From Bacteroidaceae bacterium (GTDB lineage Bacteria > Bacteroidota > Bacteroidia > Bacteroidales > Bacteroidaceae): DNA of 64,000 nt. The stretch spans positions 1 to 64,000 of the forward strand of contig JAFYQQ010000077.1 of NCBI GenBank assembly GCA_017559845.1, given 5' to 3'. Position 1 is the first letter of the stretch, and each line of letters starts with the position of its first letter. Made by a program: the position numbers and the translations under genes. The notes below the pieces were generated by a model. It did not search any database and was not told the origin of the DNA. It saw nothing but the letters and a program-made list of their open reading frames with translations. Below, one piece after another: positions 35,211 through 44,464 of the stretch.

Positions 35211-35944
35211 CGGTGATAACGCCCCTTGTCCTTAACCAGAATCGCTTTGACCCTGTCATCCGCAAGCATCATTTTTCCCTCGGGACAGAGAAAAACTTCC
35301 CACTGGATGGAGCGGTGTTTCCATACCAGAAACGCTATGTCTCGATCCTTGTATTGTCCACGCAATGTCATGTACCACCAGCCAGGAAAAGACAAGGCCT
35401 TTACGCAACCGCTGGAGGCCACACGGCCCAGACGGGTAATCACACTGTCCTCCTGACGGCGCGTCAGTTCCGACGGCTTGGGTGCGTCCACATAATAGGA
35501 GGTACAGAAATCGTGGATTGTCAACAAGCGCATCAAATCCCATCTGGATGTTTCAATAATCAGGCGTTCATGCGCTATCTCGTATGTGCGGCAAAGGCTG
35601 TCAAGGCAGACAAAGAACGGTTCCTTGTTCTCCTCGTCCAGATTCTTGATGTCCATCCACATCCTTTTTTCCGGATGCTGATGGAGATATGCGAAGTACG
35701 GAACGATATCCAGTCCGAACGTAGTGTCCTCATCGTGTGTGACGTCCATTTGTCCGTTCTCACGGATGCACACATCCACCTCAATCAGGTCATACCCCCC
35801 ACCCTTCTCTTCCAGTTTTTCCAAAGAATTGCACCGATGCAATCCAATCTTGTCCGGCCGGCTGCCCACTTGGAACCATGCCCATAAAGAATAGATTACC
35901 AAAAGGAACAATACTATGACAAATAAAAAACGAAGCTTTTTCAT
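35207..35944 (-). CDS. Glycerophosphodiester-phosphodiesterase-like protein
   Basis: 245 residues from MKKLRFLF at 35944. One N-terminal membrane anchor (about 3-22) is followed by a GDPD-like core: IGLHRCNSLEKL (HR pair, first catalytic His), YDLIEVDVCI and MDVTHDEDT (HD motif). The Asn in place of the usual Glu-Asn after HR and the shortened barrel make it a divergent member. It is the first gene of the operon with an LTA-synthase-like enzyme, which suggests processing of a glycerophosphate-bearing polymer. Activity is inferred. Confidence 0.72.
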   Translation of the reverse strand: MKKLRFLFVIVLFLLVIYSLWAWFQVGSRPDKIGLHRCNSLEKLEEKGGGYDLIEVDVCIRENGQMDVTHDEDTTFGLDIVPYFAYLHQHPEKRMWMDIKNLDEENKEPFFVCLDSLCRTYEIAHERLIIETSRWDLMRLLTIHDFCTSYYVDAPKPSELTRRQEDSVITRLGRVASSGCVKALSFPGWWYMTLRGQYKDRDIAFLVWKHRSIQWEVFLCPEGKMMLADDRVKAILVKDKGRYHR

Positions 35945-36071
35945 ACTGCAAAGAAACACATTTTTATCGAATCTTTGAAGATTTTAACCATATATCTGTC
36001 ATTTTTGGCAGAAAAGAAGGGCTGAAATGGAAAGAAAAGGCTACTTTTGCACGTTAAAATACTATTTTAGA

Positions 36072-36788
36072 ATGGAAAAGCTCCTCATCATCACACCGGT
36101 AAAGGATTCCATCCAAACCACATTGGACACCATCCATGCCATTATGGAGAGTGGTATCAGTGTGCCATACACATATACCATCTACAATGACAACTCCACA
36201 CCAGAGAACACGGCCATCCTTGAAAAAGAAGCGAAAAAGTATGGTTTCAGACTGGTGAACATCAGTGACCTGACCGACCACCCTTCGCCCAATTACCTAC
36301 TGGTGTTGCAAATGGCACAGGAGGAGGCACTGGCGCAAAATGCAGGGCTGTGCATTGTGGAAAGCGATGTAACCGTGAAGCCCGACACTCTGCAACGCCT
36401 TTTCGATGGAGCCAAAGCACGAAAGGATTGTGGCATAGCAGCAGCCGTTACCGTGGACGAGAGCGGAGCCATCAACTATCCTTACCTCTATGCCAAGGGA
36501 CATGAGAACCAGGAGTATGAAACCAGAAAGCATTGTAGTTTCTGCTGTTCTCTGCTTACGCCAGCCTTGCTGAGCCAGTTCGACTTCCATGAACTGAATC
36601 CCGAAAAGAACTGGTTCGATGTAACCATTTCACACCAGTCGCAGACATTAGGATTGCGCAACTACCTCTTCACTACCCTTCCCGTACTGCACCGTCCGCA
36701 CCAGAGTCGTCCCTGGAAACAGTTGAAATACAAGAATCCACTGAAATATTATTGGCTTAAATTTACAAAAGGATTGGACAAGATATGA
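36072..36788 (+). CDS. Family 2 glycosyltransferase
   Basis: 238 residues from the ATG at 36072. An in-frame ATG at 36027 lies at a TACTTTTG promoter-like element (36042-36049). A short GT-A-like fold is seen: LLIITPVKDSIQTTLDTIHAI, TIYNDNSTPEN, LCIVESDVTVKPDTL. C-terminal PVLHRPHQSRPWKQLKYKNPLKYYWL is basic. Its last 4 nt overlap the Kdo-kinase-like gene, which shows an operon. The substrate is unknown; the neighbours suggest lipid A-core or O-glycan assembly. Confidence 0.8.
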   Translation: MEKLLIITPVKDSIQTTLDTIHAIMESGISVPYTYTIYNDNSTPENTAILEKEAKKYGFRLVNISDLTDHPSPNYLLVLQMAQEEALAQNAGLCIVESDVTVKPDTLQRLFDGAKARKDCGIAAAVTVDESGAINYPYLYAKGHENQEYETRKHCSFCCSLLTPALLSQFDFHELNPEKNWFDVTISHQSQTLGLRNYLFTTLPVLHRPHQSRPWKQLKYKNPLKYYWLKFTKGLDKI

Positions 36789-37561
36789 TTACAGAAAAAC
36801 AAATTTGTTCTTTGCACCCAACCACGCTCTATCTTCATACTCAATACGAACACCTCAAAGATTTCATGTATTCCCTGCCTGACAGATTTTCAACAGGCGA
36901 AGGGAGCCTTATACATGACGGTAGAAACAAGCTCCGGGAAATCACTTATGGGGAGGACACTTTTATCGTAAAAGCATACAAAAAGCCAAACATCATAAAC
37001 CAATGTATATATGGTTTTCTGAGGCCGTCTAAAGCGATGAGGGCATTCAGAAACGCACTGACATTGGTAAACATAGGCGTTGGCACTCCACAACCAGTCG
37101 GCTACATCAACATCCGCCAAGGCTTGTTTTTCTCAAAAAGTTTTCTTGTCACAATAAAATCAAAATGCAGGTTCCGCTACGACCAGCTTTTCACACAAAC
37201 TTTTGAAAATGAAGAAATGATTCTGCGTGAAATAGGACATGTAACAGCCGTTCTTCACAATAATGGCGTTGCACATCTGGATTATGGCAGAGGAAATATT
37301 CTTTTTGACTGGGACGAGAATGGAAAAATCCGCATAGAATTGGTCGACCTTAACCGTATGAGATTCGGATCGCTCGACATGAAGGCCGGCTGCAAAAATC
37401 TTGAACGGCTCCCCGCTACGGCACAAATGCATGGTTGGATTGCAGAAGAATACGCTAAGGAGCGTGGCTTCGACACAGAAAAATGCTATCAACTGATGAG
37501 GCATTTCAGAAGTCTGCAGCCCTATCAGGAAAAGAACGAATTCACAAACAGTCCCGAATAA
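36785..37561 (+). CDS. Lipopolysaccharide (Kdo/WaaP-type) kinase family protein
   Basis: 258 residues. A kinase-like fold without a canonical glycine loop is shown by DTFIVKAYKKPNIINQ, where a Lys fits the ATP-binding position. ILREIGHVTAVLHNNGVAHLDYGRGNILF is the catalytic loop (HxDxxxxN, about residues 162-172), and IELVDLNRMRFG is the DFG-equivalent. Members phosphorylate LPS inner-core sugars in the cytoplasm. The gene is embedded between two glycosyltransferases, consistent with LPS core modification. Lower GC than the first part of the window hints at a variable surface-glycan locus. Confidence 0.82.
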   Translation: MITEKQICSLHPTTLYLHTQYEHLKDFMYSLPDRFSTGEGSLIHDGRNKLREITYGEDTFIVKAYKKPNIINQCIYGFLRPSKAMRAFRNALTLVNIGVGTPQPVGYINIRQGLFFSKSFLVTIKSKCRFRYDQLFTQTFENEEMILREIGHVTAVLHNNGVAHLDYGRGNILFDWDENGKIRIELVDLNRMRFGSLDMKAGCKNLERLPATAQMHGWIAEEYAKERGFDTEKCYQLMRHFRSLQPYQEKNEFTNSPE

Positions 37562-37574
37562 AACACACTCCACA

Positions 37575-38471
37575 ATGAAGGTTTTTGTTGTCATCGTCAC
37601 ATTCAACCGAATAGAGTTGCTCAAGCGTAGCATTGAATCCGTACGCGCCAATCAGCCATTTGGCATTATTGTCATCAACAACGGTTCAACAGACGGCACA
37701 AAAGAATGGTTGGACTCACAACCGGACCTTATTGTCATTCATCAGAAGAACGTAGGCGGTTCCGGTGGTTTTTACACCGGCATAAAACATGCGTATAACA
37801 TGGGGGCAGACTGGATATGGTGCATGGACGACGATGTTTTCCCCAGGGCCGATTGTTTGAAGAACCTGTTGGACAACGCCACAGACAAAAACATTGGAAT
37901 TTTAGCGCCAAGAAGAATAATGGACGGCAAAATATTCTGTCATGACTTCCAAGGATACAATTTGACCCGTCCGTTTAAATCCATGTACCGCCAACGTCTT
38001 GTCAACGAACAAGTCACGTCGCCAACCTTTATCGCCGGAACGGCTTTTGAAGGTCCTTTCATCAGACGTGAAGTCGTGGAAAAAATAGGGTTCCCCAATA
38101 AAGACCTGTTCATATTCTGCGATGACACGGATTATTGCATCCGCACCATCCAGGCCGGTTTTAAAATACTTTATGTGCCACAGGCGCTTATGGATAAACA
38201 TAAATTTTTCAGTCAAGACTCCTGGGCAGTACGGTCACAAAAGAAAAAATGGAAAAGGTTCTATCAAGTACGGAATTCCGCTTATCTGAACCATCATTAT
38301 GGCCAAACATGGGGTGTCAGATATCTGAGAAGTTTCATTAACGTCCTCGGCTACATTGTCACAGCATTCTTTACTGCTCCTTTTTCAAAAGCATGGTCCT
38401 GGTCTGACATTCCCAAATTATGGAATGCTTATTTGGATGGAACAAAAGAGGAATTAGGCATTATCAAATAA
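37575..38471 (+). CDS. GlfT-like family 2 glycosyltransferase
   Basis: 298 residues: VFVVIVTFNRIELLKRSIES, IIVINNGSTDGTKEW, HQKNVGGSGGFYTGIKHA, WIWCMDDDVFP (DDD metal site) and FCDDTDYCIR. The GGSGGF-type loop and DDD motif resemble galactofuranosyltransferase-type GT2 enzymes. The convergent neighbour is UDP-galactopyranose mutase, which makes the UDP-Galf donor. The assignment to Galf transfer is an inference from both points. It ends 36 nt from the glf stop. Confidence 0.82.
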   Translation: MKVFVVIVTFNRIELLKRSIESVRANQPFGIIVINNGSTDGTKEWLDSQPDLIVIHQKNVGGSGGFYTGIKHAYNMGADWIWCMDDDVFPRADCLKNLLDNATDKNIGILAPRRIMDGKIFCHDFQGYNLTRPFKSMYRQRLVNEQVTSPTFIAGTAFEGPFIRREVVEKIGFPNKDLFIFCDDTDYCIRTIQAGFKILYVPQALMDKHKFFSQDSWAVRSQKKKWKRFYQVRNSAYLNHHYGQTWGVRYLRSFINVLGYIVTAFFTAPFSKAWSWSDIPKLWNAYLDGTKEELGIIK

Positions 38472-38506
38472 CAGTTGTTTCCATAAGGGAAAAGGAAGGG
38501 AAAACG

Positions 38507-39649
38507 TCATTCCTTCTCCATCCCGAACAACTGCATGGCACGTTCTATAGTGGGTGCCATGTCATAGTATTTGTATTCGGCCAGTCGGCCAGCAAAGATC
38601 ACATCCTCTTCCAGGGCTGCCAAATCCAGGTATTTCTGCAGCAGGCCGCTGTTGCGCGGGTCGTTCACCGGATAATAAGGTTCCATGCCTGGCTTGTACT
38701 CTGTAGAATACTCCTCGCTCACCACCGTTTTCGGGTTGGCATAGACATCCGCACCGAATGTCTCGAAATGCTTGTGTTCGATAACGCGTGTATAAGGTTC
38801 CTGATGCGAAGTATAGTTCACCACAGCGTTGCCTTGATAATTAGGGATGTTCTCCACTCGGGTCTTGAACATGACAGTACGCCAGTCGAGCTGTCCAAGT
38901 GAATAACCGAAATACTCGTCTATGGCACCGGTATAGATCAGTTTTTTTGCATATTTCCTCCATTCGCGGTACTGCGGCTGGAAGAAGTCAGCCCCCGTAC
39001 GGCATTCCGTACCTTGAAGCAGACCGTCTATCAGCCTGTTGTATCCGCCGATGGGTATGCCCTGGTAACGGTCGTTGAAATAGTTGTTGTCAAAGACCAT
39101 GCGCACGGGCAGCCGCTTAATGATGAAGGCCGGCAGTTCGCTGCACTTGCGTCCCCATTGCTTTTCGGTATATTCCTTTATCAGAATGTTGAAAATATCC
39201 TTTCCCACCAGCGTAAGTGCCTGTTCCTCCAAGTTCTGCGGTTCACAACCGCCCAAGGCTTCAATGGCTTCTTCCCTTTGTTCCGCAATCTTGGCTTCAG
39301 CCTCTTCCGGAGTAGTTACGCCCCACAGACGGTTAAAGGTGTTCATGTTGAAGGGCAGATTGTAGAGTTTTCCCTTGTAGTTCGCCACGGGCGAATTGGT
39401 GTAACGGTTGAATTCCACAATAGAGTTCACAAAATCCCACACTTCCTTGTTGGAGGTATGGAAAATATGTGCCCCATATTTGTGTACGTTGATTCCCTCC
39501 ACCTGCTCGCAGTAAAGATTTCCTCCCAGATTGGGACGCTTGTCAATGACCAGACAGCGCTTGCCCGACCGAGTGGCCAGATGCGCAAAGGTGGCACCCA
39601 TCAGTCCCGAACCCACAATCAGATAATCATACTTTTCCTCGCTCTTCAT
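38507..39649 (-). CDS. glf: UDP-galactopyranose mutase
   Basis: 380 residues from the ATG at 39649. Longer in-frame codons back to 39703 overlap the promoter. The FAD-binding motif is YLIVGSGLMGATFA, then VIDKRPNLGGNLY, VHKYGAHIFHTSNKEVW, YTEKQWGRKCSELP and MFKTRVENIPNYQGNAVVNY, all typical of Glf. The protein interconverts UDP-Galp and UDP-Galf in the cytoplasm using reduced FAD. With the convergent GlfT-like gene it indicates a galactofuranose-containing surface glycan. Confidence 0.96.
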   Translation of the reverse strand: MKSEEKYDYLIVGSGLMGATFAHLATRSGKRCLVIDKRPNLGGNLYCEQVEGINVHKYGAHIFHTSNKEVWDFVNSIVEFNRYTNSPVANYKGKLYNLPFNMNTFNRLWGVTTPEEAEAKIAEQREEAIEALGGCEPQNLEEQALTLVGKDIFNILIKEYTEKQWGRKCSELPAFIIKRLPVRMVFDNNYFNDRYQGIPIGGYNRLIDGLLQGTECRTGADFFQPQYREWRKYAKKLIYTGAIDEYFGYSLGQLDWRTVMFKTRVENIPNYQGNAVVNYTSHQEPYTRVIEHKHFETFGADVYANPKTVVSEEYSTEYKPGMEPYYPVNDPRNSGLLQKYLDLAALEEDVIFAGRLAEYKYYDMAPTIERAMQLFGMEKE

Positions 39650-39672
39650 CGTGTTTTTGCTTGATAACCTTG

Positions 39673-39704
39673 CAAAAATATCCCTTATCTTGCAAATACA
39701 CAAG
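39673..39704 (-). promoter_or_regulatory. Promoter for glf
   Basis: On the minus strand CTTG (39701-39704), a 20-nt spacer and TATTTTTG (39673-39680) fit the Bacteroidetes pattern about 24 nt before the glf ATG. Confidence 0.55.
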
Positions 39705-39797
39705 TTTCGGACACATTATTCTAGTATAAAAGCGCCACATGAGCCAGCAAAAACGCATTTCAGAGAGTTCGGAGGTGGCTTTTTCAACAAAAAAGTC

Positions 39798-39805
39798 TAT
39801 CTTTG
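39798..39805 (+). promoter_or_regulatory. Probable -7 element for the GH-A hydrolase
   Basis: TATCTTTG matches TAnnTTTG 31 nt before the ATG at 39837. The -33 region reads TTTTT rather than TTTG. Confidence 0.5.
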
Positions 39806-39836
39806 CGAGATATTCATTCCAAATTCCCCACAAGGC

Positions 39837-41711
39837 ATGAGACGCTTTACACTTTCCGCACTGCTCTGCTGCACATTGCAAATGATGGCGCAGCCCCATT
39901 TCCCCTGCTCACCCAAACTGGACAACCCCTATGGCGTATGCTCCCACATCACCCGCCCAGGATGGGACTATGAGATACGCGACAACGAATTGGAGATTGC
40001 CCGGAAGAACAATATCGGCTGGGTACGTTCCGATCTGGACTGCGGAAACTTCTTCACCTCGCACACCACCAACGATCCCACTCTGTTCAACAACGTATTG
40101 AACAGCACAGAGCAACATGACGTCAACCTGTTGGGCATCCTCACCCGCATGAAAAAGCATTCGTGGGACGATCCTCAATATGCCCTTCTGGTGGAACAAC
40201 TGGCGCAAACCTACAACAGACGCATCACACATTGGGAGGTGCAAAACGAAGTGAACCTGATAAAAGGGGTGGACAGTCTGTGTCAGAAATATGTGGGTGT
40301 GCTGAAAACCACATACGAGACTCTGAAAAAGGTTAATCCACGGAATATGGTGCTGACAAGCGGATTCGGCGAACTGCACGAGCCGTTCCATAGCGAATTC
40401 TCCCGACTGGGCGGTTGGAAATATTGTGACATTTTCAACTTCCACACCTATTTCACACCGGAAGGCCTCATCTCCTGGCTTGACAAGCTGAAAGAGACCA
40501 TGGTACGGGACGGATGGGAACGTCCTGTATGGCTGACCGAATGTGGCATGCACACCGCCAATGACCGCCAGAACTCAGCTGGCTTTCTCACAGACTTGCT
40601 GCCTGCCGCTCTGAGGCGTATCGGTCTGAATCCGAAAAAGTCCGCAGTGGGCGTGCTGTGCAATCCGGAAACCGGATATAACGCGCTCACGGCCAATGAT
40701 GCGGAAGAACTGCTCAGCCCCCATTTCCGGAAAGTCGTCTTCCCCACCCTACCACAACTCCACAACCTTTCTGTCAAAGAGGTTCCCATTCTGATTGCTG
40801 CTGCCGACGAATATTTTCCCGGCACACACCTCCCAGCCTTGACAGACTATGTGCGCAGAGGGGGCACCATTGTACTGGCCGGAGGAATGCCCTTCTATTA
40901 TGATGCCCATACCCCAGACGGCATTTTTCTTAACCGCAAAGAACTGGGCACAAGTTTCTACAAGCAATTACACATGGCCCCAGCCACACAATGGAAAGAC
41001 CCCGTGAGCCACGAGCCGCTTACGGAAGTACCTCCCTGTTGCGAGCGGAACAAGGACATTCCTTTCTCCTATGGCTGGACACCCACTACAGAATCGCCTG
41101 CCCGATACATGTCCGATGCCAATCTGTATCCTGGGGACAGCCTCATCCCGTTGATTTCAGCCGGAACCGCCCATCTGCGCTACCCCATTGCCGGCATATA
41201 CAAATTGAACAGCGACCTGAAGGGAAACATCATCTTCCAGACCCGAATGTACACCAAAATCTCAAGCGACAAGGAAAGCGAACAGGCACGGCGCGTAGCG
41301 CGGCTCTATCTCATAGCCTTCTCTTACGGAGTGGACAAGGTTTTCTGGTACAATCTGCGCAGTCGTGAAAAGGACCTCACCTACAGCGAAGACAACTTCG
41401 GACTACTCCACCGCGACCTTAGCGAAAAGCCCGCCATGCAGGCATACCGCACACTCACCGAAATGTGCCCCAATGGCAGCGAACGCCCCACACTGACGGT
41501 TACAGACGGTTTGTATCATGCCAAATGGCACAAGCCCGACGGCACAGAGATGCATGCCCTTTGGGCTCCTACCGGGAACCAAAAGGTGCGGATAAAGAAA
41601 CATGGCCACATCAAGGTTTATGACCATTTAGGAAACCACCAGAACCTGAAAGGCAAGACACTGAATATAAAAGAGGGCGTGTATTATGTTGAAGGGGATA
41701 TTACACATTGA
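39837..41711 (+). CDS. Secreted clan GH-A glycoside hydrolase (GH39/GH5-like)
   Basis: 624 residues from the ATG at 39837, which gives a signal peptide (MRRFTLSALLCCTLQMMA). Codons upstream in frame overlap the promoter. A TIM barrel carries THWEVQNEVNLI (acid/base Glu after Asn, about residue 135) and PVWLTECGMH (nucleophile Glu, about 235). A middle domain resembles a glutamine-amidotransferase-like or trimerisation fold (VPILIAAADEYF, YVRRGGTIVLAGG), and a C-terminal beta domain follows. Substrate is unknown; its place next to glf and GT genes might link it to galactofuranose or mannose-type glycans. The family call within clan A is tentative. Confidence 0.75.
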   Translation: MRRFTLSALLCCTLQMMAQPHFPCSPKLDNPYGVCSHITRPGWDYEIRDNELEIARKNNIGWVRSDLDCGNFFTSHTTNDPTLFNNVLNSTEQHDVNLLGILTRMKKHSWDDPQYALLVEQLAQTYNRRITHWEVQNEVNLIKGVDSLCQKYVGVLKTTYETLKKVNPRNMVLTSGFGELHEPFHSEFSRLGGWKYCDIFNFHTYFTPEGLISWLDKLKETMVRDGWERPVWLTECGMHTANDRQNSAGFLTDLLPAALRRIGLNPKKSAVGVLCNPETGYNALTANDAEELLSPHFRKVVFPTLPQLHNLSVKEVPILIAAADEYFPGTHLPALTDYVRRGGTIVLAGGMPFYYDAHTPDGIFLNRKELGTSFYKQLHMAPATQWKDPVSHEPLTEVPPCCERNKDIPFSYGWTPTTESPARYMSDANLYPGDSLIPLISAGTAHLRYPIAGIYKLNSDLKGNIIFQTRMYTKISSDKESEQARRVARLYLIAFSYGVDKVFWYNLRSREKDLTYSEDNFGLLHRDLSEKPAMQAYRTLTEMCPNGSERPTLTVTDGLYHAKWHKPDGTEMHALWAPTGNQKVRIKKHGHIKVYDHLGNHQNLKGKTLNIKEGVYYVEGDITH

Positions 41712-41857
41712 ATTATAATAGACCATCTGTCAGCACACTATCATAAACCATCGGAACACTTGGCTTATTCTCTGCCTGTTTCAAGATAATAAAACACCCT
41801 AATTATTGGTGTATAGATATAAAAAAGACACCAAGCGCCAATATTCATTAAATAAGT

Positions 41858-41888
41858 TTTGAGGTATCAGAATTAAAGTCTATATTTG
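41858..41888 (+). promoter_or_regulatory. Promoter for the DUF4160 gene
   Basis: TTTG (41858-41861), a 19-nt spacer and TATATTTG (41881-41888) form one of the best consensus promoters in the window, 29 nt before the ATG at 41918. It marks the left edge of the accessory island. Confidence 0.75.
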
Positions 41889-41917
41889 CATATTATAAAA
41901 TAAAACACAGAGCAGGC

Positions 41918-42154
41918 ATGCCTACAATATTAGTAATATTCGGATTAAGATTCTATTTCTTCGCCAATGAACATCTACCAATCCATGTTCATTTGGAAAA
42001 TGGAGACGGAATCGCAAAGATTGCCCTTGAGCCAGAAATAGAATTAGTTGAAAACAATGGCATCAAACCCAAAGACATCAAAAGGGCTATATGCATTGTT
42101 GAACAATACAAAGAAGAATTCATAGAAAAGTGGAAAGAATTTCACGGTGAATAA
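41918..42154 (+). CDS. DUF4160 domain protein (toxin-antitoxin-like pair, first gene)
   Basis: 78 residues: MPTILVIFGLRFYFFANEHLPIHVHLENGDGIAKI is the DUF4160 signature, with the conserved F-anE-H-P-HvHv pattern, and the tail is acidic and helical. Members are small cytoplasmic proteins nearly always encoded directly before a DUF2442 protein, as here, and the pair is suspected to be toxin-antitoxin-like. Activity is not established. Confidence 0.85.
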   Translation: MPTILVIFGLRFYFFANEHLPIHVHLENGDGIAKIALEPEIELVENNGIKPKDIKRAICIVEQYKEEFIEKWKEFHGE

Positions 42155-42170
42155 TATAAGACATACTACT

Positions 42171-42587
42171 ATGGCTAAAATTGAAAAACTTTGGTTTGAT
42201 TCTGGCAGAATATGGATTACGACAGACGAAGGGCAGACACTTAGTCGTCCATTGGAAGCATTTCCAACGTTGAAGGATGCTACAGAAGGCCAACGGCTAT
42301 CCTTCAAAATTGGCAGATTTGGCAACGCCATCAGATGGGAAGAAATAGACGAAGACATTCATATCAGTAATTTCTATGAGACAGAAGAACCAGACTATGA
42401 CAACGAAATTGCAAAAATTTTCCATAGGTTCCCCCAGTTAAATATCTCTGAAGTGGCACGAAGTATGGGTGTCCACAAAAGTCTGCTTGCCAAATTTATA
42501 TATGGCATAAAGGTGCCAAGCGAAGAAAGAAAAGCACAAATCAGACAAACCCTTCGTCTGCTTGGGCAGGAATTAATGACCGTATGA
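42171..42587 (+). CDS. DUF2442 domain protein (partner of DUF4160)
   Basis: 138 residues from the ATG at 42171. A GTG at 42147 overlapping the previous stop is possible. The N-terminal DUF2442 part (FDSGRIWITTDEGQTLSRPLEAFPTL, RWEEIDEDIHI) is followed by a helix-turn-helix-like segment (LNISEVARSMGVHKSLLAKFIYGIKVPSEER, about 92-120), which suggests DNA binding and autoregulation in an antitoxin-like role. Its TGA overlaps the next ATG (ATGA), so all three genes form one operon. Confidence 0.85.
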   Translation: MAKIEKLWFDSGRIWITTDEGQTLSRPLEAFPTLKDATEGQRLSFKIGRFGNAIRWEEIDEDIHISNFYETEEPDYDNEIAKIFHRFPQLNISEVARSMGVHKSLLAKFIYGIKVPSEERKAQIRQTLRLLGQELMTV

Positions 42588-43549
42588 TTGATAAAAACAC
42601 ATCAAACTCACGTCAAATTACAACAGATATGAAACTTGGAAAAATTAAACGTGTTACAGACTTACGTTCTGTGTGGCATCATGAAGCTAAAGACTTCAGC
42701 AAATGGCTTGCTCAAGAGAATAATCTCATACAACTTAGTGAAGCAATTGGTGTGGATATCGTTCTTGAAGAATTAGAATCGTCTGTTGGAAGTTTCAATG
42801 TTGATTTATATGCCATAGAAGAGGGAACTGACAGGCGAATTATTATTGAGAACCAACTTGAAGACACAAACCATGACCATTTAGGAAAGCTTATCACATA
42901 CGCTTCAGGTAAAGGTGCAGAAGTGATTGTGTGGATTGTTAAACGCGCAAGAGACGAACATCGTCAAGCTATCGAATGGTTAAATCAGAACACTGGGGTT
43001 AAAATAGGCTTCTTTCTTGTTGAAATTGAACTATGGCAAATAGATGATTCTGCCATCGCTCCGAAATTCAATGTAGTTGAAAGACCTAATGACTGGGCAA
43101 AACAGATGAAGAATGCTGATAGTCTAAGCGAGACCAAACAATTACAGCTCAACTTTTGGCAACAACTATCTGAGACCATAAAATCGACTGAAATGTATGC
43201 TAATGAATTCTCTCCTAGAAAAGCCCAACCTCAACATTGGTACGATTTGAGTGTCGGCAGTTCGTCATACCATATAGGGCTAACTGTCAATACACAGAAA
43301 AACCGCTTAGGTGCTGAAATCTACATTCCCGATGACAAGGAAAAATTTGCAATGTTTAAGTTGCATGCAAAGGAAATAGAAGAAATGATTGGCAGTAAAT
43401 TAGAGTGGAGAGAAGCAACCAAGGCTACACGAATCATAACACTTCACTCCTATAATATTACGAATGAAAAACAATGGGAACAAGCGACAGAATGGCTATT
43501 GAACAAAGCCCTATTATTCAAACAAATAGCCAAACATTTTGACAAATAA
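42584..43549 (+). CDS. DUF4268 protein with PD-(D/E)XK nuclease-like domain
   Basis: 321 residues. The N-terminal half has a nuclease-like fold: VDIVLEELESSVGSFNVDLYAIEEGT, then RRIIIENQLEDTNHDHLGKLITYASG, with E-N-Q in the place of the usual ExK. The C-terminal half is the DUF4268 domain (FWQQLSETIKS, SSYHIGLTVNTQKNRLGAEIYIPDD, EWREATKATRI). Related proteins are found in accessory and defence islands. It overlaps the DUF2442 gene by 4 nt. Nuclease activity is inferred only. Confidence 0.82.
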   Translation: MIDKNTSNSRQITTDMKLGKIKRVTDLRSVWHHEAKDFSKWLAQENNLIQLSEAIGVDIVLEELESSVGSFNVDLYAIEEGTDRRIIIENQLEDTNHDHLGKLITYASGKGAEVIVWIVKRARDEHRQAIEWLNQNTGVKIGFFLVEIELWQIDDSAIAPKFNVVERPNDWAKQMKNADSLSETKQLQLNFWQQLSETIKSTEMYANEFSPRKAQPQHWYDLSVGSSSYHIGLTVNTQKNRLGAEIYIPDDKEKFAMFKLHAKEIEEMIGSKLEWREATKATRIITLHSYNITNEKQWEQATEWLLNKALLFKQIAKHFDK

Positions 43550-43617
43550 AAGCAATACGGAACAACGTGATATAGGAAACATTAATATTTGTCTTAAGTG
43601 TGAAGGTAAGATTGTAG

Positions 43618-43719
43618 AAATTATTTACTGAGAAACAGACAGAAGATTTGTTTAATGCAGCAGAACGAGAAGAAGTAATTTTTGGTGGTAGCTACATAGC
43701 ATTCGATATAATAAGGTAA
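43618..43719 (+). pseudogene. Decayed gene tail
   Basis: Between the DUF4268 gene and the next ORF, an open frame with no start reads TEKQTEDLFNAAEREEVIFG then GSYIAFDIIR and ends at TAA 43717-43719. A shifted frame just before it reads LKCEGKIVEIIY, as if one gene had been frame-shifted and truncated. This looks like a C-terminal remnant of an unknown protein. Confidence 0.4.
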
Positions 43720-43765
43720 TAAGAATTCTCTGTGGGGATGTATAAATTATAAAGGACCTTTGTTT

Positions 43766-44464
43766 ATGACACAAAAAACGCAAGAAGAAGTTGTGTTTGA
43801 TTGCTTCAAGCACTACCCATGGCTTCAAGATTTCTGTTCCTACATCAATAAGTCTGACGATGAATTATCATGGACTGAATATTATTTACGTTGCGCGGAA
43901 ATTCATTGGGTACAATGTCTTGCTTCATGGGATTACACTTTATACAAAGACGGGCTTGTTGAGCACATAGGCTTGAAAGGATGGAAAATCGATAAGGGGA
44001 TTCCAGATTCGCTACTATATCATCTAATACAAGTATTTGACCATTTGTCTGGAAGTAGTGTCGATTTTAAAAACCGTTTCAAAGCATGGATTGAAGAAAA
44101 CTACCATGTTGACTCTTTACAAATGAAACATCGCAAAGGAAAACGCCTCCTTAATGAATATCGTCTTGCATTCCTTGAATACAAAGGAGACTATGAGAAG
44201 ATAGTAAGAACTCCAGAAATGGATTATATGTTCACTATTGCTAATGGTGTAGATGCTGAACATGGTTTTGATGCTCCTATTGATGAAGACATCATGTGCG
44301 ATGCTATTGAATACGCTGACAAGCATAAGTTAATGATTGAGCTTGTTCCTGATGAAGAAGACATCAGAAACAATGTCCAATTCGGTGTCCATTACCACCC
44401 TGAATTCAAAAAGAAACCTCACAAAAGAAATCAATCCGGCAGAAGTGGTCGCCAACCGTATTGA
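43766..44464 (+). CDS. Hypothetical protein, possibly 3'-truncated
   Basis: 232 residues from the ATG at 43766 with AAAGGA 9 nt upstream. It is mostly helical and mildly acidic, rich in aromatics near the N-terminus (FDCFKHYPWLQDFCSYIN, SWTEYYLRCAEIHWVQCLASW). I recognise no family. From about residue 218 the sequence (KKPHKRNQSGRSGRQPY) looks unlike the rest. The neighbouring frame there reads like a genuine protein tail ending in NDNELKELW, so the 3' end may be a deletion junction. Confidence 0.6.
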   Translation: MTQKTQEEVVFDCFKHYPWLQDFCSYINKSDDELSWTEYYLRCAEIHWVQCLASWDYTLYKDGLVEHIGLKGWKIDKGIPDSLLYHLIQVFDHLSGSSVDFKNRFKAWIEENYHVDSLQMKHRKGKRLLNEYRLAFLEYKGDYEKIVRTPEMDYMFTIANGVDAEHGFDAPIDEDIMCDAIEYADKHKLMIELVPDEEDIRNNVQFGVHYHPEFKKKPHKRNQSGRSGRQPY

